Assembly: GCF_019175285.1 (NCBI RefSeq)
Contig: NC_056523.1
Location: 122,456,623-122,520,622 of the forward strand
From: Sceloporus undulatus
Taxonomy: Eukaryota > Chordata > Lepidosauria > Squamata > Phrynosomatidae
DNA length: 64,000 nucleotides
Direction of reading: 5' to 3'
A program made the translations under genes and the position numbers. Shown one piece after another: positions 24,320 to 35,964 of the stretch. Below the pieces are notes generated by a model, which did not search any database, had not been told where the DNA came from, and saw nothing but the letters and a program-made list of their open reading frames with translations. How positions within the stretch are numbered: position 1 is the stretch's first letter; each line of letters starts with the position of its first letter.

Positions 24320-25216
24320 ATTGGAACCATACTGTAATTGGAATGACTATCTAGATATTCTTCACATTTAAAGTAGAAACAGACATCTTAAATATATCAG
24401 ATAAAAGTAGGATAATGGCCCATGAGGCAGGATTTTCTATACATCATATAGGGATGAGGGCCTTCAGTGTAGATAAATCTGTTACCTCTATGTAAGCTTT
24501 ATTTCTGGGCCATGAGACATTTGTATCTGTATTCCACCCTTCAATAGAGAGCAGTGTGCCAAAGAGCAAGACAAACGTTCACATTTCTCCACCCCATACA
24601 AGTACAAAATGAAAGGAGAGAGAAATGGATGGAAAAGCAGACTAAACACAGCCAGCCAGTGTCTGTGAACCGTTTAATATTTTTCTTATTGGTCATGCAC
24701 AGTAGAGCAAACTGATGGAGTGGCAATCTTTTCTGTCTGCCTCAAAGAAATCACATTCTGTGAGCAGATCAGCAAGAAATTGATCACAAACTGGATTATT
24801 TTCTTAAGTGACAGCTGATGCTTTACTTTTTTATTATTATTTAAAAGCTTCACTGTTACTACAGATTATAGATATACTTCAGCTGAAGTAGATGTGTTTC
24901 TGGACATTGCTTGAATGGAAAACTTGGTACCAGCAGAAATAAAATGGAAAGAATAACGTTAGGTTCCTACACCATACACACACACAAAAGATCAGTTTAA
25001 CATCTTTCCGAAAAGCTTTTAGTCAAAACAACACACATCAGATGAAACCACTAAATATGCCTTTTAAACCTTCAAGAAACCACTTGATTACTTCTTCCAA
25101 AATGCATCCAGGGATGACTTTTTCTTTCACCAGCTTCCACTTTTCTTATGATTTCCAGTTTTGTGGCCAAACATATAGATACACTTATATACTTAACATT
25201 GCGGGGGTTGTAACAG
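24320..25216. other. Non-genic, no recognised feature
   Basis: No exon or repeat was recognised. Confidence 0.5.
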
Positions 25217-25443
25217 TGAACAGTGACCAAATTACAGTGGATCCTTGTTATACGCTGGGGTTTGGTTCCAAGATCAAATCCGTGTATGCTGCAAGTCTGC
25301 ATTAAGTATAATGACACAGCAAAATGGTGTACCTTATAAAAAAATGGAAATCAAGGTAAATTTATACTTTTTTGGAACATTTTCAAACCGTGTATGCTTA
25401 AATCCATGTATAAAAAATCCGTGTATAAGAAGGGCCGACTGTA
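25217..25443 (+). mobile_element. Tigger-like MITE
   Basis: The left end is acagtggatccttgttatac and the right end reads aagggccgactgta. Between them are tttggttccaagatc and aaaatccgtgtata. It is related to, but distinct from, the copies at 24.1 and 53.3 kb. Confidence 0.7.
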
Positions 25444-25485
25444 TCAATGGGGAACTTAATTAGCTCAAGGTCACAAGAGGAGGCC

Positions 25486-25923
25486 TGTTACCACACCTCA
25501 GGGATCGCCCCTTCGATCTGTATACCAGGAACTAGAAATCCAGAAATGAAATGAGGCAGAGGCTCTAAGTACAATCAATGTCTCTTTTATTGGAAACAAG
25601 GATTCAAACATACAGGCACATACGCTCACACATTCATACAAGACTCAGGAAATAACGTAGTAAATGTGGGATAGATATTAGGCTTTCTAATGGAGATACT
25701 CACCTAACGTAGAAGTTGGTGGGTCCAATTTGTGTGTGTAGGTTTGCAGGTCTGGTTCAGCAGACAAGACAGAGAGAGAGACTAACTTTAAACTGACATA
25801 ACTATTGGCTGCTAGCAGTGAATGGCTGGCCGCCCCTCCCCAAATTTGGGAGACCCTTTAAGGGTTTAACTGGATCTCCAGACAAAGAGTAATCAAAGGA
25901 GACTGTTTGATGTGTATTTCACA
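25486..25923 (-). mobile_element. Fossil LTR (3' LTR of an LTR retroelement)
   Basis: On the minus strand the block starts TGTGAAATACAC and ends GGTAACA, giving TG...CA termini and a length of 438 bp. An AATAAA signal lies inside it. Directly upstream in that orientation is a purine-rich tract (tttgggggaaga), as expected beside a 3' LTR. Gypsy-like versus retroviral origin is unresolved. Only one LTR was seen, so the element is broken. Confidence 0.6.
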
Positions 25924-26097
25924 TCTTCCCCCAAATGTTTCCATCTCCTCAAGTTTCCGACAGAGCAGGGACCCAAATGGCTTCCTTTAATTCAAATGGT
26001 TCCCCCTCAATCACAAAGAGAGACACTTCCTTGAGACACATGATAGCATCTTTCCTGAGAGCACTTAGCAGCTCCTTGCATAATCTCATCCATTTCC
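25924..26097 (-). mobile_element. Fossil LTR element, internal piece next to the 3' LTR
   Basis: This is the end of the element's internal region, adjoining the polypurine tract. I do not recognise a product. It stops at the assembly gap, and the same sequence continues past the gap to about 26,700. Confidence 0.4.
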
Positions 26098-26197
26098 NNN
26101 NNNNNNNNNNNNNNNNNNNNNNNNNNNNNNNNNNNNNNNNNNNNNNNNNNNNNNNNNNNNNNNNNNNNNNNNNNNNNNNNNNNNNNNNNNNNNNNNN
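26098..26197. other. Assembly gap of 100 N
   Basis: A run of exactly 100 N, a conventional placeholder for a gap of unknown size. Both sides carry the same sequence of about 435 bp (see the next entry). Confidence 0.99.
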
Positions 26198-26629
26198 AAA
26201 TGTGGGATAGATATTAGGCTTTCTAATGGAGATACTCACCTAACGTAGAAGTTGGTGGGTCCAATTTGTGTGTGTAGGTTTGCAGGTCTGGTTCAGCAGA
26301 CAAGACAGAGAGACTGACTTTAAACTGACATAACTATTGGCTGCTAGCAGTGAATGGCTGGCCGCCCCTCCCCAAATTTGGGAGACCCTTTAAGGGTTTA
26401 ACTGGATCTCCAGACAAAGGGTAATCAAAGGAGACTGTTTGATGTGTATTTCACATCTTCCCCCAAATGTTTCCATCTCCCCAAGTTTCCGACAGAGCAG
26501 GGACCCAAATGGCTTCCTTTAATTCAAATGGTTCTCCCTCAATCACAAAGAGAGACACTTCCTTGAGACACATGATAGCATCTTTCCTGAGAGCACTTAG
26601 CAGCTCCTTGCATAATCTCATCCATTTCC
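26198..26629. repeat. Second copy of the gap-flanking sequence, probable false duplication
   Basis: This block repeats 25,662-26,097 almost exactly: about four single-base differences and one 4-bp difference in a (ga) run. It carries the right part of the fossil LTR (to 26,455) and the adjoining internal piece. The copies start and stop at the gap edges, which is what two unmerged haplotypes would give. Confidence 0.85.
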
Positions 26630-27195
26630 AGGGCTGGGAAAGGAAATTCGTTTACATATCAAAACCTATGGCTTCCCTTTTGTTTCAGTGGGAGATCACA
26701 TGCTAGGGCCATATAGCCTGCTCAGGTCAAGATGCACTTTTGATATCAAGATGCAGGCCAGAGATTATACTGTAATTTAGATATATTAAAAAGGTGTAGA
26801 TCAATGCCCATCATTTCGTAGATCAATGCCTATCAGGGTAGTTTAGTCAGCCTTATCTGCTCTCACCTTTTCTGTTGTGCTGTTCACACATGCTATGTAA
26901 GGGATTGGAGGCAGCTATTTACCTTGCTGTAGGAGAATCATTTAGAGTAGACTCCTGTTATTTCCCAGTTCAAGTTTATTATATTGTTAAATACAGATAT
27001 GCTGCTGCAATTTCATCTTTTTTCTTCATCCTTCATCATTGTAATGCTGATGCTTCTAAAAAACCTTAAGCTAGAAAGAGGATGAGGAAGAAAAGTAGGA
27101 GGCTGGGGAGGTGTGAAAAGACTTTGTAAGGGCTTGTCAGAGGGCTTGTGAACCGAGTTAAACCTGTAAATATTTTAAAGATCTGACTAATCCAG
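26630..27195. other. Non-genic; tail of fossil LTR element, then unrecognised
   Basis: The first 70 bases probably still belong to the internal region of the LTR element. A short direct repeat (gtagatcaatgcc) occurs at about 26,797 and 26,819. No exon was found. Confidence 0.35.
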
Positions 27196-27199
27196 ATAT

Positions 27200-27300
27200 T
27201 GGGTGCATATGTATACGATCAAGTCACCTGTCAACTTGAAGATACTTATGGTGACCCCATAAATTTCGTAGGGCTTTCTTAGGCAAGGTCCATACCCTAC
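27200..27300 (-). mobile_element. Sauria-type SINE tail fragment
   Basis: It has the phrases cctgtcaacttgaagatact, tatggtgacccca and gtagggctttcttaggcaag, which are the reversed 3' half of the family. The head is missing. Confidence 0.6.
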
Positions 27301-27394
27301 TACAAATTAAATTCCCACAAAATAAACATGCTGAATAAGTTGGGATTTCCTAGACACTTTGTTTTACTGCTGTCCTATACTGTACCTGTACTTT

Positions 27395-27600
27395 AACATT
27401 AGGAGGATCTTCCTGACAGTAAGAGCTGTTTGACAGTGAAATATGCTGCCTCAGAGCATAGCATAGTCTCCTTCTTTAGAGGTCTTTTAACAGAGGCTTC
27501 ATGGTGATCTGTCGGGGGCTTTGATTGTGTATTTCTGCATGGCAGGCAGTTAGACTGGATGGCCTTTGTGGTGTCTTCCAATTCGATGATTCTAGGTATA
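27395..27600 (+). mobile_element. CR1 LINE 3' fragment
   Basis: It contains acattaggaggatcttcctg, then gcatggcaggcagttagact, and ends gatgattcta, matching the 3' end of the other CR1 copies. Confidence 0.8.
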
Positions 27601-28500
27601 AACATCTGAGCCAGCAGCATATCATGATCTTTCTTGTCCACTTTTACACACTGAAGGTAATAGCTCATGATGCACTCCTGTACACATTTCCCAGGTGTAA
27701 GTCCCACTAGACAGAGCAGAACTTCATTTTTCAGTCAATATGCATATAACTGCCATTTACTGCCATATAAATCCTCCCCAAAAACATGGATTCATGATTT
27801 TGTTGTAAACTACAGCACAATAATGCTATGCAGCTCCCTTCTCAAACCTGGAATAGAGGCCTATAGAACTGGAACTCTGCGGTTTAAATTATTCCACACA
27901 GGTAACTTCTTTGGTTAAAGAGCTTCAAGTATTCTACAGCAGAGGCAGAAGTATACCTTAAGAAATGCAGGGGCGTTCAAGAAAAGAGTGGGCTCTCTTT
28001 AAGTAGCATATTATTACCAGCTGGCTGCACCATAAAAGTTTATTACCTATATCATGTTAAGTACATTCAATTATGGTGCTCATCTCCAAATAATGAAAGT
28101 AATAAAGAGTATGTGACCTTGGGCATTGAGGAAGTAATAAGCTTTGCAGAAGGTTTGGGTAGTTTTGTATTCACCTGTTAGGTATATGCTTCCTATGATC
28201 ATGATTCAGCCCATTAAGACTATATACACAATAGGTCTGTCACAGAATATGACAATATATTGTAGAAATACCTAGCCCTTCATTAAAGTCATTTACCCTA
28301 AGAAAACTCTTAGTACAAGTTGTTGTATTTTATTAAGAGACTTTTTTTCTTTGCAAGAGAAACGATTTCTTTGCTAGCAAAGCACCTACAGCCATTTCGC
28401 AACTGTTACTTTTCTAAAAACATCTCAGCCTTCCCTCCCACAAACATCCTTTTATTCCTTCCATCCCAAATAATCCATGCCCACACTGGTTGTAATCCTA
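27601..28500. other. Non-genic, no recognised feature
   Basis: No exon or repeat was recognised. Confidence 0.5.
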
Positions 28501-28504
28501 TAGC

Positions 28505-28785
28505 TCAGGAATGGACAACTACACCACACACACAAATATACACCTCTAAGAAGTGGGGGCATTTTGTCATTTTTTAAGCCCAGGAGAATCTTTTTAAAAA
28601 AAGAATGCAAGAAAAAGTCACTTACTCTTTCAAAAAAAAGGCATCTGCTGAGCCTAAATTAGCGGGGGGGGGGGGAATCATGGCAAAAAGCTCCCATGCC
28701 ATGTTCAGAGGACCTATGTAGTAAAAAAAAATTCACCCCTAGAGTTGCACATAGCCCATGAGTCAAGCTTTGCCCACCTTTGGTA
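28505..28785. mobile_element. Possible decayed hAT element
   Basis: The left end caggaatggacaac and the right part gctttgcccacctttgg are loose inverted repeats of the caggggtgggcaaa type. The phrase 'agcccatgagtcaagctt' fits the same family. A G run (9-10 nt) lies near 28,663. No clear target duplication was found. Confidence 0.35.
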
Positions 28786-29157
28786 TCTTCGAAGCTTTGC
28801 TGTATGTTAAAGCCCTTCTTGCTGTCTGCCATTTTTTTCCATTACTCCATTTAACTACTGCAGGCACAAGGTAGAGACAATATGAATTTCCCTTCTCATT
28901 GGCTCCAGCACTTCCCACAGGAGTCAAAAAATGTTTATATGTATCTAGAAGTATTCAAGGGAAGGGTCTTCATTAAGAGCTCCTTTAGGACATACATATA
29001 TAGAATGTTTAGGCAGGTACTTCCTCAGATTGCTATATATCAGCCTTGCTTGCAGATGAAGACATAGCACAGCACAAGCCATTTCTTTCCCTGTCCCAGG
29101 CTACTTTTTATTATTAGAAAAGCAGTTTAACTAAAATAAGTTTTCTTAGGCTGCATG

Positions 29158-29345
29158 CACAGTGCAGAAATAATAATCTAGTTTGATGCCACATTAATGT
29201 GCTTTAGAATTCTGGGAAATGTAGTTTTATGAGACATTTAGCTTTCTGTCAGAGATGTGTAATGCCACAACAAGCATTCCATAGCATTGAGCCATGGCAG
29301 TTAAAGCAGTGTCAAACTGGATTATTTCTGTATTGCAGATGGAGC
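29158..29345. mobile_element. Foldback MITE (ctgcagaaataa family)
   Basis: It reads agtgcagaaataataatcta, then agaattctgggaaatgtagt, then gagccatggcagttaaagca, and closes with ggattatttctgtattgca. The arms are recognisable but diverged. Confidence 0.7.
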
Positions 29346-29440
29346 CTTAGTAATTTCAGTAATGCTGATAACACCTGTTCTTTTACTGTCCAGTACAGCC
29401 AAGGAAAATACCAGCTATCTCAGTCAATACAATTAAAACT

Positions 29441-30500
29441 ATGTAGAGATCTTGTAGCACCTTTGAGACTAACTAGTATCATAGAATCAGAGTTGGAAGA
29501 GACCGCAAGGGCCATCTAGTCGAACTCCCTGACATATAGGAAATCACAAAGCATCCCCAACAGATGACCATCCAGCCTCTGTGTATAGACCTCTAGGGAA
29601 AGAGACTCAACTACACTCCGAGGGAGTGTGTTCCACTGTCAAATAGCCCTTACTATCAGGAAGTTCCTCCTAATGTTGAGGTGGAATCTCTTTTCCTGTA
29701 GCTTGCATCCATTGTTCCGGGTCCTGTTCTCTGGAGCAGCAGAAAACAAGCTAGCTCCCTCCTCAATATGACATCCCTTCAAATACTTAAACAGTGCTAT
29801 CATATCACCTCTTAACCTTGTCCAGATTAAGGATCCACAGCCATCTTAGTCATTCCTCATAGGGCATGGTTTCCAGGTCCTTCACCATTTTAGTCGCCCT
29901 CCTTTGGACACGCTCCAGTTTCTCAACATCCTTTTTGAATTGTGGCGCCCAGAACTGGACACAGAATTCTAGGTGGGGCCTGACCAAAGCAGAATAGAGT
30001 GGTACTATTACTTCGCTTGATCTAGACACTATACTTTTATTGATGCTACCTAAAATTGCATTAGCCTTTTTAGCTGCCAAATCGCACTGTTGACTCATGT
30101 TCAACTTGTGGTCTACTTGAACTCCCAGATCCCTTTCACATGTAGTCTCATTCAACCAGGTGTCCCCCATCCTATATCTGTGCATTTCATTTTTCCACCT
30201 AAGTGCAGTACCTTACATTTCTCCATGTTGGATTTCATTTTGTTGGCCTTGGCCCAACTTTCTAGTCTATTCGGGTCATTTTGAATTTTGATCCTTTCCT
30301 CTGGGGTATTAGCTACTCTTCCCAATTTGGTGTCATCTGTAAATTTGATAAGTATGCCCTGTCATTGATAAAGATGTTGAATAGCACTGGGCCCAGGACA
30401 GAACCCTGTGGGACTCCACTGGTCACTTCTCTCCAGGATGAAAAAAAGTTGAAAACTAAAGAAAGAAGTTGGCTTCCTCAGATGCATTCGGTCTGTTGAG
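29441..30500. mobile_element. Unclassified sauropsid repeat split by a CR1 insertion
   Basis: The left piece (29,441-29,472: agatcttgtagcacctttga, then gactaact) and the right piece (from about 30,455: actaaagaaagaagttggc, then tcagatgcattc) match successive parts of the uninterrupted copy at 30,598-30,785. A CR1 fragment lies between them. The 5-mer actaa on both sides could be a target duplication. Confidence 0.55.
29478..30452 (-). mobile_element. CR1 LINE fragment, about 1 kb
   Basis: On the minus strand the translation of 29,850-30,185 reads ERDLGVQVDHKLNMSQQC, then [19 protein letters not shown], then [19 protein letters not shown]. This is the classic end of the CR1 reverse transcriptase. 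The 3' end (catagaatcagagttggaag read on the plus strand) is the usual CR1 terminus. It is 5' truncated and broken. Confidence 0.92.
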
Positions 30501-30597
30501 AAAGAAGATGTCTGTCTGTACCTGGGTCATTTTCTTGAAGAGGTTGATGTATTTCCACTCCATCCAGCTAAATTTGGTGCTTTCCATAGTAGAATTC

Positions 30598-30785
30598 AAA
30601 GATATAGCCATGTTAGTCTGCAGAATAGTATGTAGAGAGATCTTATAGCACCTTTCAGGCTAAAAAAAGAAGTTGGCTGCATGAGCTTTCATAGACTTAA
30701 GTCTTCTTCCTCAGCACTAAATGCATCAAAGGAAATAGACTTAAGTCTACGAAAGCTCAGGCTGCCAACTTCTTTCTTTAGCAAT
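30598..30785. repeat. Unclassified sauropsid interspersed repeat
   Basis: It starts agatatagccatgttagtct, then agatcttatagcaccttt, then gcatgagctttcatagactt. It then turns back on itself (gacttaagtctacgaaagct) to form an inverted structure. It resembles a common turtle and crocodile repeat with a gtctacgaaagctc-like core. Confidence 0.5.
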
Positions 30786-30805
30786 TTTAGTTCTACCAAT
30801 TAAAA

Positions 30806-30945
30806 TTAGTTTCATGCGTGCTCTCAACTTGAGGGGAAGGCAATGACAAACCTTCTCTGAATAAATCTAAGTAACACCCATAAAAGGTTAAGCTTAGGGT
30901 CACCATAAATCAGTAACAACTTGAAGGCACACAACAACAACAAAG
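30806..30945 (+). mobile_element. Sauria-type SINE 3' fragment
   Basis: It contains tgaggggaaggcaatgacaa and ends agggtcaccataaatcagta, then acttgaaggcacacaacaac. The tRNA head is missing. Confidence 0.75.
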
Positions 30946-31295
30946 CTGTCCCAATAAATTGCATATACAAGTCCGATCTGCACAGTAATGTATCACATCA
31001 AGATGGCCACATGATGGTAGTGGGCAGGCATCTGAGAAGCTGTCTGTATAATTTCTGAAGCTAACCCAGCAATTTGCTATAAAAATATCAAGGCTCTAGC
31101 TTCATTTATCATTGTTGGAGAAACCAGGCTAAGCAAGTATTTATTTCAGCCATGTGAAGAAATGTGAAAGATGCAAGGTGATCATCAACCATTACCATCC
31201 TCCCTGATGGATTGTCAAGGGGGGGCAGGAATTAGCCTGCTGTTTAGGAGCCTATAGATTCCTGATAGCCAAAACACTTTTACTTACACAATTTT

Positions 31296-31301
31296 TTTAT
31301 T
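31296..31301 (-). terminator. Candidate PTTG1 polyadenylation signal
   Basis: AATAAA on the minus strand, about 420 bases past the PTTG1 stop codon. It is the first canonical signal I saw in the 3' direction. Its use is inferred. Confidence 0.4.
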
Positions 31302-31722
31302 AACATTCACATAAAAGATCTGAATTGCCACTGACAAAATTGGATTATAACTATACATACCAACATTTAGAGATGCAAAGTACCCCCTTAGTAATATTAT
31401 TTCAAGCACTGTACTTCCCAACAAGGAAGAAGACAGAAGCTGAGGTGTCTTCCATAACTGGAAGCTTTTTCCCCCAAGCACTCACTTTGAAACCTGATGT
31501 CACCTTTTTAAAAAAAAAATTCTATCTGGTGTTCCTTATGGGATTCTGCTAGTCTCTTGTAGAATTCTAAATCAAAAGCAACAGACAGCCTATCTAAGTA
31601 ATAAGAACTATGGAACTTCAATGGCTGTGTAATTCTAGCCTCTTAAACAGAACAGAGTCTTCAGTGTTATGGTGAAACTGATAAAGCTTTGAAATCAGTT
31701 AAAAATATCATTTCTTTATATA

Positions 31723-34700
31723 TTACAAGGGTGGGGGAAGATCAATTATTATATCATCCAGGGTAGCCAGGAAATCTTTAGTTGATTGCAGAGTATCTGA
31801 CAGATTATCTGAAACAGTACCAAAAAAATATATACAGTAATCAGCATTTCACGTTAGTTACATTCTGGTGGTTTTGATTGTCCCGTGACCTAACATCACT
31901 TCAGGACCCCATTATATTCACTTGTTTAGTCATCCACATTTTGACAGCTCTTACTAGGAAGCCATCAAATTCCATTTACAGTATTTGCTCAACTCAGTCT
32001 CATTCTGCACCTTTTCAGTAGAACATTACAAGCCTTAACTTGGTCTGAAAAATAAAGATATAGGCACAACTTACCATAACAGCATGAAATCAAAGGTGGA
32101 TCAACAGGTGCAGAGATTGTGCTTGTAAGTCGGTCAGATGCTTTTTCAAATGTCATGAGAGGAACACCAGTCAATGACAGGTGGCTCAGTCTGTGCTCCT
32201 CAGGAACCTCAAAACTCTCAAAGTCTGTTAAAAAAAAAACCACATTATTTTATGTTGCTTTCTATTCCATCATGGCATAGGAACACTGATAAACTTAATC
32301 CAGTAGCAAAGCTGCCTCAGTGTTTCATGTACTGAATCTGTTCACTTTACTCTCCATTGGTCTAGCATAGAAATTCCATTTACCAAAGTATCTTTGACAC
32401 TTCAGCAATATAATATCCTTATACTTCAGTCATTTAAAATAATCACACTCTCATCCCCATTTTGCCAAGATGAAGATTATAATTAGTTGTTACCTAGAGG
32501 ATTATAGGGAAAGAGATTCTCTTTTTCTGGACAGTCTTCAGGAACCATGCTGCAGCCTTCAACTTTATTTGTATTCTCAGTAGCCTTGTGAAAATAAGGG
32601 GGAGATAGTTAAAAAAAAGATAGAAGTTGCTAGAAGTTGCAAGAAGCTGTGTCTTCATCTGGTACACTTTCTTGGGCCTTTTACAAATGTCAATTCTGCT
32701 ATCTAGGTCAAAGCTGCTAGGAGAACAGCTCTGTGCGGCTTGTCCCATCTCTGAAACATTCCAGGTCTTTAATGGAGCTCATTGCTTGCCTCCACTCCCT
32801 TTTTTGTGTTTTTTTAATACTGTAAACCTGTTGCAAGAAACTTCTAAAGAAACAATCTTATGTAAGCTGCTCTGGGAGGATTTCCGCAGAAGAAAAAGGG
32901 GGGGGGGATACATTAAATAGAGGTCCCACAGATACTCTATGCTTCTGTGTATCCAGGAAAACATGACAGTTTCTGGCAAACTCCGCTGGAATAACCTCAG
33001 GGGACTACAGTCAGAATTACAAAGGAATTCCCTAGCACCGGAGCATCATTTAGGTTTCTGAACAGGTTCCTCTCACCCCCAGCCCCTAAACACAGAAAAG
33101 CAGTTTTCTTTCTGAAACAACTACACAGAGCTTCCAATGCCATGGAAAGAAAGAAAAAACTCAACTACCACCGATACTTTTTCTTCTAATTGATCTATAG
33201 CAAATCAGCAAAAAACCAAAACATTTTCCACCCCCACCACCATGTAGGTTTCTGCAATTTGAACAGAACATTTTCTATGACTTCTTCCTTTCAACGTTTT
33301 TTCTTCCATTTTGCTTTTTTATTAGGGTACACCTACTTCTCTACAATCCCCATTTGGGATCAAGACTTTGCTACAGCTTTTTCTTTTTAAAAACATTTAT
33401 TTCCACACTCCTCCAAGGACCCCTAAATTTGCTCTACATAATCTGTTTTCTTTTCTATTGAAACAGTCACAAGATCCAAAGTCACAACTTGCAAAGTTTT
33501 TTATTTCTCTTCCTCTTGCAGTCTCTAACACCTATTTACCATGAGAAGACATGATTCACAAGGAAAAAACAATAACACTTGGAAAAGTAGAAGGCAGTAG
33601 GAAGAGAGGAAGACTGCATTCCAGATGAATAGACTCCATGAAAGAAGACACAGCCCTGAGTCTGCGAGACCTGAGCAGGGCTGTTGATGATAGGGGGACT
33701 TGAACATCTCTCATTTATAAGGTCGCCATAATTTGAAGATGATTTGAATGGCAGTTAACAACAAAATGGTATTTCAGAGAGATGTGTACCTCTCTTCAAG
33801 GACCATGCTATTTTCTATGCATCTTTGTATTTGGCAGTACCCAGTGTATTTTGGAGATATGTTTTCAATTTCCTCATAGTATATTTGGAGTTAGTTTTAG
33901 TTCTTGAACAAATGATTAATTACTACTCAGGACCTATCTATGGTCTGACTTCCATGGCTGGTGAGAGGGTCTGATGGACTCCATACCCAGACTGGAATCT
34001 TGCAGTTTACTTGTATGCAAGATATTTGAATATGTGCGGTCACAACGTGTTTTTTAATTCCAAAATATCATACACACCACAACTATTACAGGTACCCATT
34101 AGTTAATTCACCATGATAACTACTCTGTTCACAATAATACCACAGTAAAGCATAAACGGAAAACTACTTAATAGATTTAGCATGGGATAGGCAAAGTTCA
34201 GCCCATGGGCTGCATGCATGCAGTCCCCAATGGCCCACAAGGAGTCAAAAATATTGTCTACAAATAACATTTTGCTGCTAAATATCGTCAAATGCACCCT
34301 AAGTGTGGAGGGCAATGGCACCATTTTAAGAAACGCAAATCAGGTGATGGGGCTAAATAACTCACCTATCCACTCCAGAAGTCAGGAAACATGATGATGC
34401 ATCCTGATACTGCTGGTCCCAAAGATTTCATGTGGGATTACCCCAATCGAAGAGAACAAGCACACTGATACTAGCTCCAAGACCCAGAGCTAGGTTGAAG
34501 AGCATTTATGCAAGGTGGTACGAAAGTCTTGAATGTTTAATCCATTCTGTATCTCACCCACCCACACTTTGCAAAGAGTACAAGGCAAGAGATGTTTGTA
34601 GTGCTACAAACATTTTATTGTGCTTTGTGTTTTAACATTTTAGACGGTAAGCCTAGGTACCAGCTCCCTATTTTCACCTCTAACTGGGGAAAATGGAGGC

Positions 34701-35847
34701 ATTCCCCAACTTATTCACATTCCCAATTAAGAGGATGAGCAAGGCAAATTGGACCATAGGTTCCTTCATTAGGTTTAATACAAACTGAGGAGTCCTTATC
34801 TTTTGTTGAAACTGCTGGGCCAATAAAATATAGACAAAACAGAATACAGTATCAGTTCTACTCACCTTTTTTGTAAATAACTTATTTCCTTTAGGAAACT
34901 GAGTCTTTGTTGCTGACAAAGGCCTATTCACATTTCCAAGAGCCTTCCTGACCGATTGAGAGGTTACAATAGCTAGATTTACATTAGCTGTCCTTCCAAC
35001 AAGTGGAGTCTTAGGATGAGACCTTTCAATAGAATTCTTTGCTGTGGAAAGAAGCAGTTATCCAACAAACTTAAGACCTAGGATTCAAAAACCTCTTCAT
35101 TGTTTATATGTAGTTTTGCACTGGACAGAGCGCCAGGTAAGCCACAGAATTACTGATGACTATTGCTGTTAATATCACCAGCAATTCAAGGAAGATGACA
35201 GTTGTTGCAAATGCAGGTTCCATTATGCTACTCTAAAGCAAGGCTACACAGGAATTAATACAAGTCCTGTAGACTTCATCACTCGGACAAGTGAAAGTCT
35301 AGTGGGGAAGAAATCAGCATTAAGACAGTATCTCTCAACCCCGTGCATCCTTCATGACTTGCAAAGTGAGGAAGGGAGAGTTTTCAGTGTTGAGAGTATT
35401 ACTATGACTGAAATAGAAAGGAAAACAATTCATATTTTCTGTTCTTTCAACCTTATTTTTCATCTACAAGGTATTTGATATGGTAAAAAAACTGTCCTCT
35501 GCTCATTGCTGATTTTTACATAGAGGCCTTATTAAAAGTCTCTTCTTAAAGCATACATTTTTATCCTATCCATCGTGGAACTCAAAGTAGTATAGATAGG
35601 GTTTCCAGAGAGTCTCTCATTCAAGCACTTATGAAACTCTCATCTACTGCAATTCAGTATTTTGGCTGCCTATGAAATGTAACCTTGAATGTTGTTAGCA
35701 ACTATGTTCAAGCTGTGTGAAATAAATACACAGCTGACTACTGCTTTACTACTCACAAGGTGCTGTCAGGAGTCTCAGTCGATCCTTAGAAGTAGTAACC
35801 AAACCAGTGTCACCATTTTCTTTGTCTATAAATATACGCGTTGCCAT
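31723..35847 (-). CDS. PTTG1: Securin (pituitary tumor-transforming gene 1), spliced, 197 aa
   Basis: Securin binds and inhibits separase until APC/C-driven destruction at anaphase. Coding exons on the minus strand are 35,757-35,847, 34,866-35,041, 32,494-32,584, 32,075-32,224 and 31,723-31,808. All splice sites are GT-AG and the phases join cleanly (594 nt with stop). The protein starts MATRIFIDKENGD, with a KEN box at residues 9-11. A D-box (RKALGNVN) starts at residue 62. The separase-binding segment DFESFEVPEEH starts at residue 120 and is followed by SLTGVPLM. The C-terminus is acidic and proline-tipped (ATLDDIIIDLPPPL). Human securin is 202 aa with the same blocks in the same order. The middle and C-terminal parts are more diverged. 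A non-coding first exon ends at 39,049. The 3.2-kb first intron holds an L2, a MITE and several SINEs, and the 2.3-kb third intron a BovB. Confidence 0.95.
33540..33770 (+). mobile_element. BovB LINE 3' fragment in PTTG1 intron 3
   Basis: The phrases accatgagaagacatgattc, gtaggaagagaggaagactg, cctgagcagggctgttgatg and gaatggcagttaacaac match the BovB copies at 7.4 and 22.7 kb. It lies antisense to PTTG1. Confidence 0.8.
34187..34325. mobile_element. Decayed hAT-like repeat in PTTG1 intron 3
   Basis: The phrases ataggcaaagttcagcccat and gggctgcatgcatgcagtcc resemble a hAT family starting caggggtgggcaaa. Only one end was found. Confidence 0.35.
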
Positions 35848-35867
35848 TCCCTTTGCATCAGATGGCC
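35848..35867 (-). other. PTTG1: PTTG1 5'UTR part of exon 2
   Basis: The acceptor (ttttag) ends at 35,868, leaving 20 untranslated bases before the ATG at 35,845-35,847. There is no upstream ATG in this piece. Confidence 0.8.
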
Positions 35868-35964
35868 CTAAAACAGATACAATTGCAGTAGTACATCCTA
35901 TGTTGCTTACTTAACAATGTCTCAGAAATATGAGCAACATTGTGTGTTTGGGTGTGTGCATGAG

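Noticed and set aside
25662-26629. A real tandem duplication
   Set aside because: The copy boundaries coincide with the gap edges and the differences are at the level of allelic variation. An assembly artefact is simpler.
1-31290. MIR146A, which lies downstream of PTTG1 in human
   Set aside because: I looked on both strands for the mature sequence (tgagaactgaattccatggg) and found no match. It probably lies further left, outside the window.
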